Assembly (NCBI GenBank): GCA_013151655.1
Contig: JAADHX010000425.1
Location: 1 to 14,393 of the forward strand
Source of the DNA: Actinomycetota bacterium
GTDB taxonomy: Bacteria; Actinomycetota; Acidimicrobiia; Acidimicrobiales; Poriferisodalaceae
DNA length: 14,393 bases
Direction of reading: 5' to 3'
Both the position numbers and the translations under genes were made by a program. The notes beneath the pieces are model-generated. The model was not told where the DNA came from. It ran no database searches and saw nothing but the letters and a program-made list of their open reading frames with translations. Positions 7,471 to 14,299 of the stretch are shown piece by piece; within the stretch, counting starts at the first letter, position 1; every line of letters begins with the position of its first letter.

Positions 7471-8457
7471 GTGACCCATCGAGTAGCAGTTATAGGTGGC
7501 GACGGCATTGGTCCAGAGGTCATCGCCGTAGCCCTCGACCTGATCAAGGCAGTCGGGGTCGACCTCGACACCACCGATTACGATCTTGGCGGCGAGCGGT
7601 ACATGCGCGACGGAACCGTGTTGCCAGACGAACTGCTTGAAGAGCTCAGAACCTACGACGCAATTCTGCTGGGAGCGGTCGGCTCTCCCGGCGTTCCACC
7701 TGGGGTCATCGAGCGGGGCCTTCTGCTCAAGATTCGATTCGAAATGGATCAGTTCATCAACCTTCGACCGTTCGTCACCGACGACCACAACATCGTCGTG
7801 ATCCGTGAGAACACCGAGGGTATGTACGCGGGCGAGGGTGGGTTCCTAAGAAAAGGGACACCTAACGAGATTGCGACCCAGGGTTCGGTCAATACTCGCA
7901 TGGGCGTAGAGCGATGCGTGCGCTTCGCATTCGATCTGGCCAATCGGCGATTTCGTAAACACCTGACGCTGGTGCACAAGACCAACGTGCTTAGTTTCTC
8001 CGGCGATCTTTGGCAGCGCGCATTCAACGAAGTCGCGACCGACTTCCCTAAGGTCGAGACCGCGTACAACCATGTAGACGCCGCTTGTATCTACTTCGTC
8101 GAAGATCCGGGCCGGTACGACGTTGTCGTGACCGACAATTTGTTTGGCGACATCCTGACCGACCTCGCCGGTGCCGTTTCCGGCGGTATCGGCCGGGCTG
8201 CATCGGCCAACCTCAACCCGGCCCGAACTAGCCCTTCGTTGTTCGAGCCAGTGCACGGGTCAGCCCCAGACATAGCCGGCCAGGGTCTCGCCAACCCCGT
8301 GGCAGCCGTCATCTCCGCCGCGATGATGCTCGACTTCTTGGGCGAAACCGACGCTGCGACCCGCATCCGGTCCGCTGTCGACGCGGCCTCGGCTGTGGCG
8401 GGCTTCGATAGCGGCGATACTGCCACCATTGCCTCAGCCATTCGCGCCAAACTCTGA
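7471..8457 (+). CDS. leuB: 3-isopropylmalate dehydrogenase, compact variant (likely also 3-methylmalate)
   Basis: The 328-residue product starts at the GTG at 7471, with AGGAG 6-7 nt upstream. It matches the beta-decarboxylating dehydrogenase family: GGDGIGPEV (9-17), LGAVGSP (67-73), KIRFEMDQFINLRP (87-100, substrate arginines 89 and 99), IRENTEGMY (111-119, Arg112 and Tyr119), HKTNV (169-173, Lys170), HVDAA (201-205), TDNLFGDIL (221-229, Asp222 and Asp226) and the NAD-binding FEPVHGSAPDIAGQGLANP (258-276). It resembles the actinobacterial LeuB type. After LRP100 it passes directly to FVTDDHNIVVIRE, about 15 residues shorter than relatives, which carry a loop there; catalytic residues are retained. 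It is first in the run leuB-ilvE-cimA. In the citramalate route it would oxidise 3-methylmalate to 2-oxobutyrate. Confidence 0.9.
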   Translation: MTHRVAVIGGDGIGPEVIAVALDLIKAVGVDLDTTDYDLGGERYMRDGTVLPDELLEELRTYDAILLGAVGSPGVPPGVIERGLLLKIRFEMDQFINLRPFVTDDHNIVVIRENTEGMYAGEGGFLRKGTPNEIATQGSVNTRMGVERCVRFAFDLANRRFRKHLTLVHKTNVLSFSGDLWQRAFNEVATDFPKVETAYNHVDAACIYFVEDPGRYDVVVTDNLFGDILTDLAGAVSGGIGRAASANLNPARTSPSLFEPVHGSAPDIAGQGLANPVAAVISAAMMLDFLGETDAATRIRSAVDAASAVAGFDSGDTATIASAIRAKL

Positions 8458-8501
8458 TCCCGCAGCCAGTTGTTAGACCACTAGCCATCACGGAGACCCT
8501 G

Positions 8502-9416
8502 ATGCCCATCACACCTACCTCGAAGATCTGGATGGACGGCCAACTGGTCGACTGGGACGATGCCAAGGTTCACATACTCACCCACACCCTTCATTACGGC
8601 AACGGCGCCTTCGAAGGAATCAGGGCGTATGAGACTCCAAAGGGCACGGCCATCTTCAGGCTTACCGAACACATCCACCGGCTGTTCGACAGTTGCAAGA
8701 TTCTGGCCATCGAAATTCCGTTCTCGTTCGACGAGCTAATGGATGCAACCAAGGAGACGGTGAGGGTCAACGGTTTGGCGTCTTGTTACATTCGGCCGCT
8801 TGTATATCTCGGGTACGGCGAGATGGGTCTCAACCCTCTTCCGTGCCCGGTCAACGTCTCGATTGCGGTGTGGCCTTGGGGTGTGTATCTGGGCGAGGAG
8901 AGCCTTCGCACCGGCGTCAACATGATGATCTCATCGTGGCAACGTCACGATCCCAACGCCATGCCTCCTGCCGCGAAGGGCGTCGGTCATTACATCAATT
9001 CACAAATGGCGAAAGTTGCTGCGGTCAATGCCGGTTACGACGAGGCAATCTTGTTGTCGCCACAAGGATTCGTTAGCGAATGCACCGGCGAGAACCTCTT
9101 CATTGTGAAGAACGGCGTGGTGATCACGCCGCCAACCTCGGCCGGAGCGCTCGAGGGCATTACCCAAAACGCAGTGCACAAGATCGCCAAAGACCTCGGC
9201 ATCGAGTACCGCACCACGAACCTACTTCGCTCTGACCTCTATACCGCCGACGAGGCCTTCTTGTCAGGGACGGCGGCCGAAGTTGTGCCGATTCGTTCGG
9301 TGGACGATCGCATCATCGGCGACCGGGGCCCGATCACAACCGAGATTCAGGCCGCCTTCTTCAAGGCTGTGCGTGGCGAACTTCCTCAGTTCGAACAGTG
9401 GAACGAACTTGTATGA
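8502..9416 (+). CDS. ilvE: Branched-chain amino acid aminotransferase (class IV)
   Basis: The 304-residue product starts at the ATG at 8502 with GGAG about 7 nt upstream, 44 bp after leuB. It is a fold-type IV PLP enzyme of the short IlvE type: VHILTHTLHYGNGAFEGIRAY (23-43), CYIRPLVYLGYGEMGLN (95-111), PPAAKGVGHYINSQMAK (155-171) with the Schiff-base Lys159, FVSECTGENLFIVKNG (190-205), ALEGITQNAV (216-225) and AFLSGTAAEVVPI (252-264). It transfers amino groups between glutamate and the keto acids of leucine, isoleucine and valine, the final step of the pathway served by its neighbours. The end overlaps cimA by ATGA, suggesting coupled translation. A D-amino-acid or aminodeoxychorismate lyase relative is less likely given context and motif set. 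Confidence 0.93.
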   Translation: MPITPTSKIWMDGQLVDWDDAKVHILTHTLHYGNGAFEGIRAYETPKGTAIFRLTEHIHRLFDSCKILAIEIPFSFDELMDATKETVRVNGLASCYIRPLVYLGYGEMGLNPLPCPVNVSIAVWPWGVYLGEESLRTGVNMMISSWQRHDPNAMPPAAKGVGHYINSQMAKVAAVNAGYDEAILLSPQGFVSECTGENLFIVKNGVVITPPTSAGALEGITQNAVHKIAKDLGIEYRTTNLLRSDLYTADEAFLSGTAAEVVPIRSVDDRIIGDRGPITTEIQAAFFKAVRGELPQFEQWNELV

Positions 9417-11044
9417 CCGCACAGGACTCATCAGCCGAAGCACCCGGGGTGGATCGCAGTGCTCGCCGAAACGAATCGTGGCCCGCAAGTGTCGAGATCT
9501 TCGACACTACGCTCCGAGACGGGGTGCAGTTCGAAGGGATCTCGGTCAGTAGCGAAGACAAACTCAAGGTTGCCCGCCAACTCGACGCGCTCGGCGTGCA
9601 TTGGATCGAGGGCGGATATCCGGGCGCCAACCCTAAAGACCGCGACTTTTTCGACCGGGCCAAGACCGAACTCGATCTAACCACAGCACAACTGGTCGCG
9701 TTCGGATCGACACGCAGACCCCTTGGTCGTGTCGATCAAGATGCCACTCTCGACACACTCGTTACGTCCGGTGCTGGCACGGCCTGCATTGTTGGCAAGT
9801 CCTGGGACTATCACGTAACTCACGCTTTGCGCACAACCCTCGACGAGGCGGTCGCTATGGTTGGCGATTCGGTCCGATTCTTGGTCGAGGCGGGCCTTCG
9901 CGTGTTCTTCGACGCCGAGCACTTCTTCGACGGCCACATGCGCAACCCTGAGTTTGCCCTCAGCGTGCTTGAGTCGGCTGCAACTAACGGCGCCGATGTA
10001 CTCGTTCTGTGCGATACCAATGGCGGGTCGCTACCCGACGAGGTCGAACGCATCGTGCACGATGTTGTTCGTCACTTCGACCTGGCTATCGGGATCCACA
10101 CTCAGAACGACACCGGTTGTGCGGTTGCCAATGCCATGGCCGCGGTTCGGGCCGGTGCCACTCAGGTGCAGGGCACTATGAACGGCTACGGCGAACGCAC
10201 CGGAAATTGCGATAACACCCAGCTAATCCCAAACCTCACCCTGAAGATGGGCATCGAAACCTTGCCAGAGGGTCGGCTGCAACGGTTGTCTGGGATTAGC
10301 CTCCATGTAGCTGAGTTGTTGAACATGCCACCTATGCATCAGCAGCCTTATGTCGGAAAGTCGGCCTTCGCACATAAGGCGGGGCTACATACCAGCGCTA
10401 TCGCCAGGCGCCCCGACAGTTACGAACACGTCGACCCCACCGAGGTTGGTAACCACAGTCGGTTCTTGGTGTCCGACCTTTCGGGTCGGGCGACGATCGA
10501 TCTCAAAGCCAAGGAGCTTGGCGTCGAGTTGGATGGCGCTGCGGTTGGACAGCTGGTTACCGAGCTAAAGCAACTTGAACACGAGGGGTATCACTTCGAA
10601 GTCGCGGATGCGTCGCTCGAAATTCTGATGCGCCGCGCTGGTGGGCTTGAGCCGAACTGGTTCGATGTCGAGTCGTTCAGGGTCGTGACCGACCGTCGCA
10701 CTGACGCCTCGTTCGACACCGAAGCCACCGTTAAGGTTCTGGTTGGAGATGAGCGCCGGGTTTCGGTTGGCGAGGGCAACGGACCGGTCAACTCCCTCGA
10801 TGCGGCCTTGCGTAATGCGGTTGGCGAGTTCTTTCCCGAGATCGCTCAGATCCACCTGACCGATTACAAGGTCAGGGTCATCGACTCAGCTTCGGCCACT
10901 GCAGCTGTTACCAGGGTGCTCATCGATCAGACCGACGGCACCGATGTGTGGACCACCATCGGGGTCTCAGAGAACATCATCGAGGCCAGTTGGTTGGCAC
11001 TTCGCGATGGCATCTATTACGGATTGCTACGCAACGGTCGCTAG
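9413..11044 (+). CDS. cimA: (R)-citramalate synthase
   Basis: The product has 543 residues from the ATG at 9413, which overlaps the ilvE stop (ATGA). A GTG at 9398 is possible but lacks support. The catalytic TIM barrel (residues ~26-285) shows FDTTLRDGVQ (30-39), GVHWIEGGYPGANPKDRDFF (61-80), AFGSTRR (96-102), FYDAEHFFDG-like FFDAEHFFDG (165-174), LCDTNGG (199-205), IHTQND (228-233) and GYGERTGN (258-265). A LeuA-type regulatory dimer domain follows (~395-530; EGNGPVNSLDAALRNAVGEF, DYKVRV, VGVSENI-like end). The IEGGWPG/NPKD pattern and length match CimA (TIGR00977-type) rather than LeuA or homocitrate synthase. It condenses pyruvate with acetyl-CoA, giving threonine-independent isoleucine synthesis. 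The metal motif usually written HTHND is HTQND here. Feedback control by isoleucine through the C-terminal domain is usual in the family. Confidence 0.9.
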   Translation: MTAQDSSAEAPGVDRSARRNESWPASVEIFDTTLRDGVQFEGISVSSEDKLKVARQLDALGVHWIEGGYPGANPKDRDFFDRAKTELDLTTAQLVAFGSTRRPLGRVDQDATLDTLVTSGAGTACIVGKSWDYHVTHALRTTLDEAVAMVGDSVRFLVEAGLRVFFDAEHFFDGHMRNPEFALSVLESAATNGADVLVLCDTNGGSLPDEVERIVHDVVRHFDLAIGIHTQNDTGCAVANAMAAVRAGATQVQGTMNGYGERTGNCDNTQLIPNLTLKMGIETLPEGRLQRLSGISLHVAELLNMPPMHQQPYVGKSAFAHKAGLHTSAIARRPDSYEHVDPTEVGNHSRFLVSDLSGRATIDLKAKELGVELDGAAVGQLVTELKQLEHEGYHFEVADASLEILMRRAGGLEPNWFDVESFRVVTDRRTDASFDTEATVKVLVGDERRVSVGEGNGPVNSLDAALRNAVGEFFPEIAQIHLTDYKVRVIDSASATAAVTRVLIDQTDGTDVWTTIGVSENIIEASWLALRDGIYYGLLRNGR

Positions 11045-11103
11045 TCGTTAGCCGCGATTCGTGCCGTGGCAATGCGACGTCGGTCGGAGGGGTCCTGCGT
11101 CGG

Positions 11104-11117
11104 TAAGCTCAGATCCG
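11104..11117 (+). promoter_or_regulatory. Possible -10 element just before a leaderless start
   Basis: TAAGCT (11104-11109, fits TANNNT) lies 8 nt before the ATG at 11118, which has no clear Shine-Dalgarno. No convincing -35 is seen. If used, it separates this gene and those behind it from the leuB-ilvE-cimA transcript. Confidence 0.35.
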
Positions 11118-11639
11118 ATGGCTGCACCCGAGTACGTTCCAACTTCTCCAACTGCACGGCCTCGTAGTTATCGGGCACCTGGCGTGGTGCCCGATGCGTG
11201 GTCAGACGATCGGGGCGCATCGGTGGGCGCACATCAGCCCTCTGGCCCGATGCTCGGCCACCAGGGACCAGATCAGGGTTATGCCTTCGTTCTGGCCAGG
11301 CATCTAAGCGATCAACTGCGTCTCGTCGGGTCTGAGTCGGCTGATGATGTTCTCGCGGGCGCAGTGCAGATAGGCCTCAAGAGAGCATCCATCTTCGGGC
11401 GGGCCCCGGTGGTGCACGATCTGACCATTGCTCTCAGGTTGTGGGGTTTCCTTGACGATGCACCGCCGCCGCAGCAGGTGGCGGAGCGAGCCTCAAGGTT
11501 CGATGGTGTTGCCAACCCGCACCACTGGTCGCGTATGTGTGCGCTCGTGGCATGTGTTCCCGAGGCGACCTTGCGGCAGTCGCCCGCTGAGGTTGAGTCG
11601 AAGTTCAGAACCAACTGGCGTGGCCAGCTAGATCTGTGA
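11118..11639 (+). CDS. Conserved actinobacterial hypothetical protein
   Basis: I chose the ATG at 11118 (173 residues, MAAPEYVPTSP) over an upstream ATG at 11061, because the extra 19 residues look non-coding and a -10 element lies just before 11118. The N-terminus is proline-rich and probably extended (PTSPTARPRSYRAPGVVPDAW). The C-terminal part (~70-173) looks helical, with LGHQGPDQGYAFVLA, SADDVLAGAVQIGLKRASIFGRAPVVHDLTIALRLWGFLD and VPEATLRQSPAEV. I recall similar proteins of unknown function in Acidimicrobiia and other actinomycetes, but can name no domain. No signal peptide or membrane segment is seen. It sits 22 bp before the DinB-fold gene on the same strand, so the two may be co-transcribed. 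Confidence 0.75.
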   Translation: MAAPEYVPTSPTARPRSYRAPGVVPDAWSDDRGASVGAHQPSGPMLGHQGPDQGYAFVLARHLSDQLRLVGSESADDVLAGAVQIGLKRASIFGRAPVVHDLTIALRLWGFLDDAPPPQQVAERASRFDGVANPHHWSRMCALVACVPEATLRQSPAEVESKFRTNWRGQLDL

Positions 11640-11661
11640 CGATCGATCCAGGCCGGCAGCG

Positions 11662-12228
11662 ATGAGCGCGCTTGGTTACAACGACTGGGCCAGGTTGCAC
11701 CGGATCGCCAACAGCGAGTTCGACGTGCGCTTGCGCCAGATCCTGCCCGAGTGGTGGGGCGCCTCGACACCTTGTGCCGAGTGGGATATTTACGATCTGG
11801 TCAACCATGTTGTGACTGAGAGCCTCTGGGTGCCCGTCCTGCTGGCAGGCCATCACCCCGATTCGGTGGGTGGGCTCGATGGCGACATCATCGAAGGCGA
11901 CCCTCTCGATGTCTGGGAGGACGCCCGCAGCGACGCGATGACGGCGGTTGAAGCGGCAAGCTCCAACGCCGAGGTCTTCCTCAGCACGGGTACGACCGAC
12001 CGCCAACGCACTGTTGACATGGCGGTCCACTCTTGGGATCTAGGTCGGGCGCTAGCCGGCGATGAAGATCTCGACCCAGAACTTGTTGAGGGTGTGGCCG
12101 GGTTTGTCTGGCCCATAGCGACCCGCTTCGCCGAGGGATCACTTCAATTCGAGCCATCGTTACCGGCCGAAAGCACCGACTCCAAATGGAACTCGGTTCT
12201 GCGTATCCTCGGCCGCGACCCGGACTGA
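11662..12228 (+). CDS. TIGR03086-like DinB-fold metal-binding protein (maleylpyruvate isomerase N-terminal superfamily)
   Basis: The 188-residue product shows the marks of the TIGR03083/TIGR03086 families: an N-terminal helix (YNDWARLHRIANSEFDVRL), TPCAEWDIYDLVNHVVTES (36-54) with candidate metal ligand His49, and VDMAVHSWDLGRALAGDEDLDPELVE (118-143) with His123 and Asp126. These are four-helix DinB/mycothiol-transferase-like proteins, many of which bind a divalent metal and some of which use mycothiol as cofactor. The substrate cannot be told from sequence. The ribosome site is weak (GGCAGCG). The following gene begins 3 bp after the stop, suggesting coupling. Mycothiol use is a family inference that fits an actinomycete. 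Confidence 0.82.
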   Translation: MSALGYNDWARLHRIANSEFDVRLRQILPEWWGASTPCAEWDIYDLVNHVVTESLWVPVLLAGHHPDSVGGLDGDIIEGDPLDVWEDARSDAMTAVEAASSNAEVFLSTGTTDRQRTVDMAVHSWDLGRALAGDEDLDPELVEGVAGFVWPIATRFAEGSLQFEPSLPAESTDSKWNSVLRILGRDPD

Positions 12229-12231
12229 GAT

Positions 12232-12594
12232 GTGACCAAACGATCCGAACACATAGCGGGCCTAAGCCTTAGCCGGATGACGCCTTCAGACATCGAGGTC
12301 TTCTTCCGCCTTTTGCCCAAGCGCATGCCCAGCCGGACCGTGCCCGAGCTCGAGGAGGTACTTGCGACCGCTCGGAATCGCGTCGTCCAGCTGGCCGCCG
12401 ATCTTGGTTCTGTGGCGGCGCGGTCGGCCGGCGATGCTCGGATCGAAGCGACCAGCGACTTGGTGCTAGAGCAGATCGCACAGATGCGTCGCCGCGATTG
12501 GAAATCGAGAATCGACGGTTCCAAGACGATCGACCACGTGCGTCGTGAGGTCGGCGAGATCAGCGCCGACCTCCACGAACTCGCTGGCGGATAG
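12232..12594 (+). CDS. Small helical hypothetical protein
   Basis: The 120-residue product starts at a GTG 3 bp after the preceding stop, so it is probably translated by coupling. It is charged and almost entirely helix-forming (ELEEVLATARNRVVQLAADL; LVLEQIAQMRRRDWKSRI; HVRREVGEISADLHEL), with no cysteines, signal peptide or membrane segment. I do not recognise a family. The competing minus-strand frame (12144-12608) is arginine- and serine-rich and looks like a shadow. Codon use resembles the neighbours. Whether it works with the DinB-fold protein is unknown; close spacing is the only hint. Confidence 0.6.
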   Translation: MTKRSEHIAGLSLSRMTPSDIEVFFRLLPKRMPSRTVPELEEVLATARNRVVQLAADLGSVAARSAGDARIEATSDLVLEQIAQMRRRDWKSRIDGSKTIDHVRREVGEISADLHELAGG

Positions 12595-12672
12595 CCAGCT
12601 TTGCCCATGAGGCCGACCGGCTCGGGTTAGTTCGTCGCTGAAGAGACGTCGGTTGGTGACGAGCGAGGCCTG

Positions 12673-12692
12673 GGTGGGGTGTTTTGCCCACC
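12673..12692 (+). terminator. Possible terminator hairpin
   Basis: GGTGGG (12673-12678) and CCCACC (12687-12692) form a perfect 6-bp inverted repeat around an 8-nt, T-rich loop. It lies about 80 bp after the end of the small hypothetical gene and before the DUF222-HNH promoter. There is no long T-tract after it. Confidence 0.3.
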
Positions 12693-12770
12693 TTGTAGCG
12701 ACAACGAGGTTTGGTTGGTGCTTCGGCGTCGAGAATCTCGGACAAACGTCGGTTTTGTTGGGTTTGGTTA

Positions 12771-12805
12771 TAGTGAGACGAACGTTCGTTTGATATGATT
12801 GACAC
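12771..12805 (+). promoter_or_regulatory. Leaderless promoter of the DUF222-HNH gene
   Basis: TATGAT (12794-12799) is followed by 6 nt and then ATG at 12806, which places the predicted transcription start on the A of the start codon. No Shine-Dalgarno is present. The -35 is weak (TAGTGA at 12771-12776, 17-nt spacer). The SOS-like box fills the spacer. Confidence 0.55.
12779..12792 (+). promoter_or_regulatory. Candidate LexA (SOS) box
   Basis: CGAAC-GTTC-GTTTG fits the Gram-positive/mycobacterial SOS box form CGAAC-N4-GTTYG, with A on each outer side. It sits between the predicted -35 and -10 elements, the usual place for LexA repression. A nested 12-bp perfect palindrome, ACGAACGTTCGT (12778-12789), overlaps it and could alternatively be the true site of another repressor. 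13E12/DUF222 genes of Mycobacterium tuberculosis include members reported as LexA-regulated, which supports the call. Confidence 0.6.
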
Positions 12806-14143
12806 ATGTATTCAACGGGGAACGCAACAATCGATAGGCATGTAGACGCTATCTCGGTCGACGTTGACGTTCAGGCTGCCGTCGAGAGCCTTCAGATCGC
12901 TATCGGAGCGGTTTTGGAGCTGGGTTTGTTGCCTGATACTGCCGATGAGGCGAACGGGCTGTTAGAAGCGTTGGAGCAGGTTTCGCGGCGGGTTGAGGCT
13001 GCCCATGTGCAACTTATGGATCGTGTCGATTGCAAGAACTTGTGGACTGCTGATGGCATGTTGTCGGCCAAAACTATGGTCCGTCATCGCACCGGGATTT
13101 CTTCTGCTGAGGCTGGTTTGCGGTTGAAGGTCGTGAAGTGCTGCCGCCGTATGCCCGTAGTGGAGGCTGCGTATCGGGCTGGTGAGATTTCTACTTGCAA
13201 CATGCGTCGCCTGGCTCACGTGTTTTCGAACAAACGGGTCCGTAAACAACTGGTTGAGGCTGATGAGGTGATGGCCGAACAGGCTGGCGGTCTTACGGCT
13301 TTGGAGTTCAGGCTTTGGGTTGGTAGCTGGGAATCTTTGACCGACGAGGACGGCACTTGTGACCGTAATCAGCGTAACCATGAAAAACGTGACGCCCGTA
13401 TGGTGCAGGACTTCGATAAAGGCTGGACCTTCGAAGCCTGGTGCGCCGCTTTCCAAGGCGCCGAAATGCACAAGATCTGGGCCAAGTTCATAGACGCCGA
13501 ATTCAAAACCGATTGGGCTAAAGCCGTCGCCGTACATGGTGTAGCCAACGTAACCAAAGACATGCTCGACCGTTCTGATGGCAACCGTCGTATGGATGCC
13601 TTACACCAAATCTTCATACGCGCCGCGTCGACGCCGCCTGGCGGTGTCAGACCCCAAGTTGTTGTCAATGTGGTTATGGACTACCAGACATGGCAACGCG
13701 AACTCACCAAACTCACCAGGTCCGATATCGGCCCGCCCGATCCGTTCCGGGACACCTACCGGTGTGAAACCTTCGACGGGCAGCCGTTAGACCCAACCGA
13801 AACGTTTAGTGCAGGGTTGGAGCATCATGTTCGTCGGATTGTGCTCAACGAACGGTCGGTAACAATCGATCACTCCAGAACAGTTCGTCTGTTTGCTGGG
13901 CCGGCAGCCAACGCCGTGAGAGTCACCCAAACCTTGTGTTACTGGCCAGGCTGTGAGACACGAATCTCGAACTGCCAAATAGACCACCTGAAACCCGACC
14001 GCCAAGGCGGAACCACCGACCCAGCCAACGGTGGCGGTGCCTGCGGAAAACACAACCGATATAAAGAAACGGGCTACACCGTCAACCGCAAACCCGACGG
14101 CACCTGGAACGTGTTCAGACCCGACGGCCAACCAGTCCAATAG
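12806..14143 (+). CDS. DUF222 / 13E12-repeat family HNH endonuclease
   Basis: The 445-residue product has an N-terminal DUF222 region (~20-330; LEALEQVSRRVEAAHVQLMD, GMLSAKTMVRHRTGISSAEA, then VEAAYRAGEIST) and a C-terminal HNH nuclease (378-426). The HNH part shows Cys378 and Cys383 (CYWPGC), QIDHLKP with Asp393 and His394, Asn408, Cys413 and KHNRYK with His416, Asn417 and Lys420; all zinc-finger and catalytic positions seem intact. This family is often present in many copies in actinomycete genomes, including the 13E12 repeats of M. tuberculosis. Its role is unsettled; DNA cleavage is expected from the HNH motif. The start is leaderless, with an SOS-like box upstream. Base composition shifts within the gene (G/T-rich third positions early, A/C-rich later). 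It is monocistronic here. Confidence 0.9.
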   Translation: MYSTGNATIDRHVDAISVDVDVQAAVESLQIAIGAVLELGLLPDTADEANGLLEALEQVSRRVEAAHVQLMDRVDCKNLWTADGMLSAKTMVRHRTGISSAEAGLRLKVVKCCRRMPVVEAAYRAGEISTCNMRRLAHVFSNKRVRKQLVEADEVMAEQAGGLTALEFRLWVGSWESLTDEDGTCDRNQRNHEKRDARMVQDFDKGWTFEAWCAAFQGAEMHKIWAKFIDAEFKTDWAKAVAVHGVANVTKDMLDRSDGNRRMDALHQIFIRAASTPPGGVRPQVVVNVVMDYQTWQRELTKLTRSDIGPPDPFRDTYRCETFDGQPLDPTETFSAGLEHHVRRIVLNERSVTIDHSRTVRLFAGPAANAVRVTQTLCYWPGCETRISNCQIDHLKPDRQGGTTDPANGGGACGKHNRYKETGYTVNRKPDGTWNVFRPDGQPVQ

Positions 14144-14152
14144 ACCGGGCCC

Positions 14153-14197
14153 AAACTCCCAAGTTCGAAACTGCCGAGTTCCAAACTGCCGAGTTTG
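14153..14197. repeat. Three tandem 15-bp repeats with internal inverted symmetry
   Basis: AAACTCCCAAGTTCG (14153-14167), AAACTGCCGAGTTCC (14168-14182) and AAACTGCCGAGTTTG (14183-14197) follow head to tail, starting 10 bp after the HNH stop. Each contains AACT-N4-AGTT, a small hairpin. Together they could act as a weak terminator region, protein-binding sites or a slippage-derived minisatellite. Confidence 0.7.
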
Positions 14198-14253
14198 AAG
14201 CAGCGCCGCCGCCGCCCACCCGGTACTGGCAATATTGCTATCAACATTTGCGT

Positions 14254-14272
14254 GGAGTTCTTTGTGAACTCC
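14254..14272. terminator. Perfect hairpin downstream of the DUF222-HNH gene
   Basis: GGAGTTC-TTTGT-GAACTCC is a perfect 7-bp stem with a 5-nt loop, about 110 bp after the HNH stop and 27 bp before a short ORF. No T-tract follows on the plus strand. It may be a terminator, or part of a leader for what follows. Its right arm overlaps a 10-bp sequence (14268-14277) that recurs inverted at 14358-14367. Confidence 0.4.
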
Positions 14273-14299
14273 TCAGTCGACGATTGGAGGCTCTTCGTT

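Noticed and set aside
12144..12608. 154-codon minus-strand ORF over the small helical gene
   Set aside because: Ser/Arg-rich low-complexity translation typical of an antisense shadow; the plus frame is coupled to its upstream neighbour.
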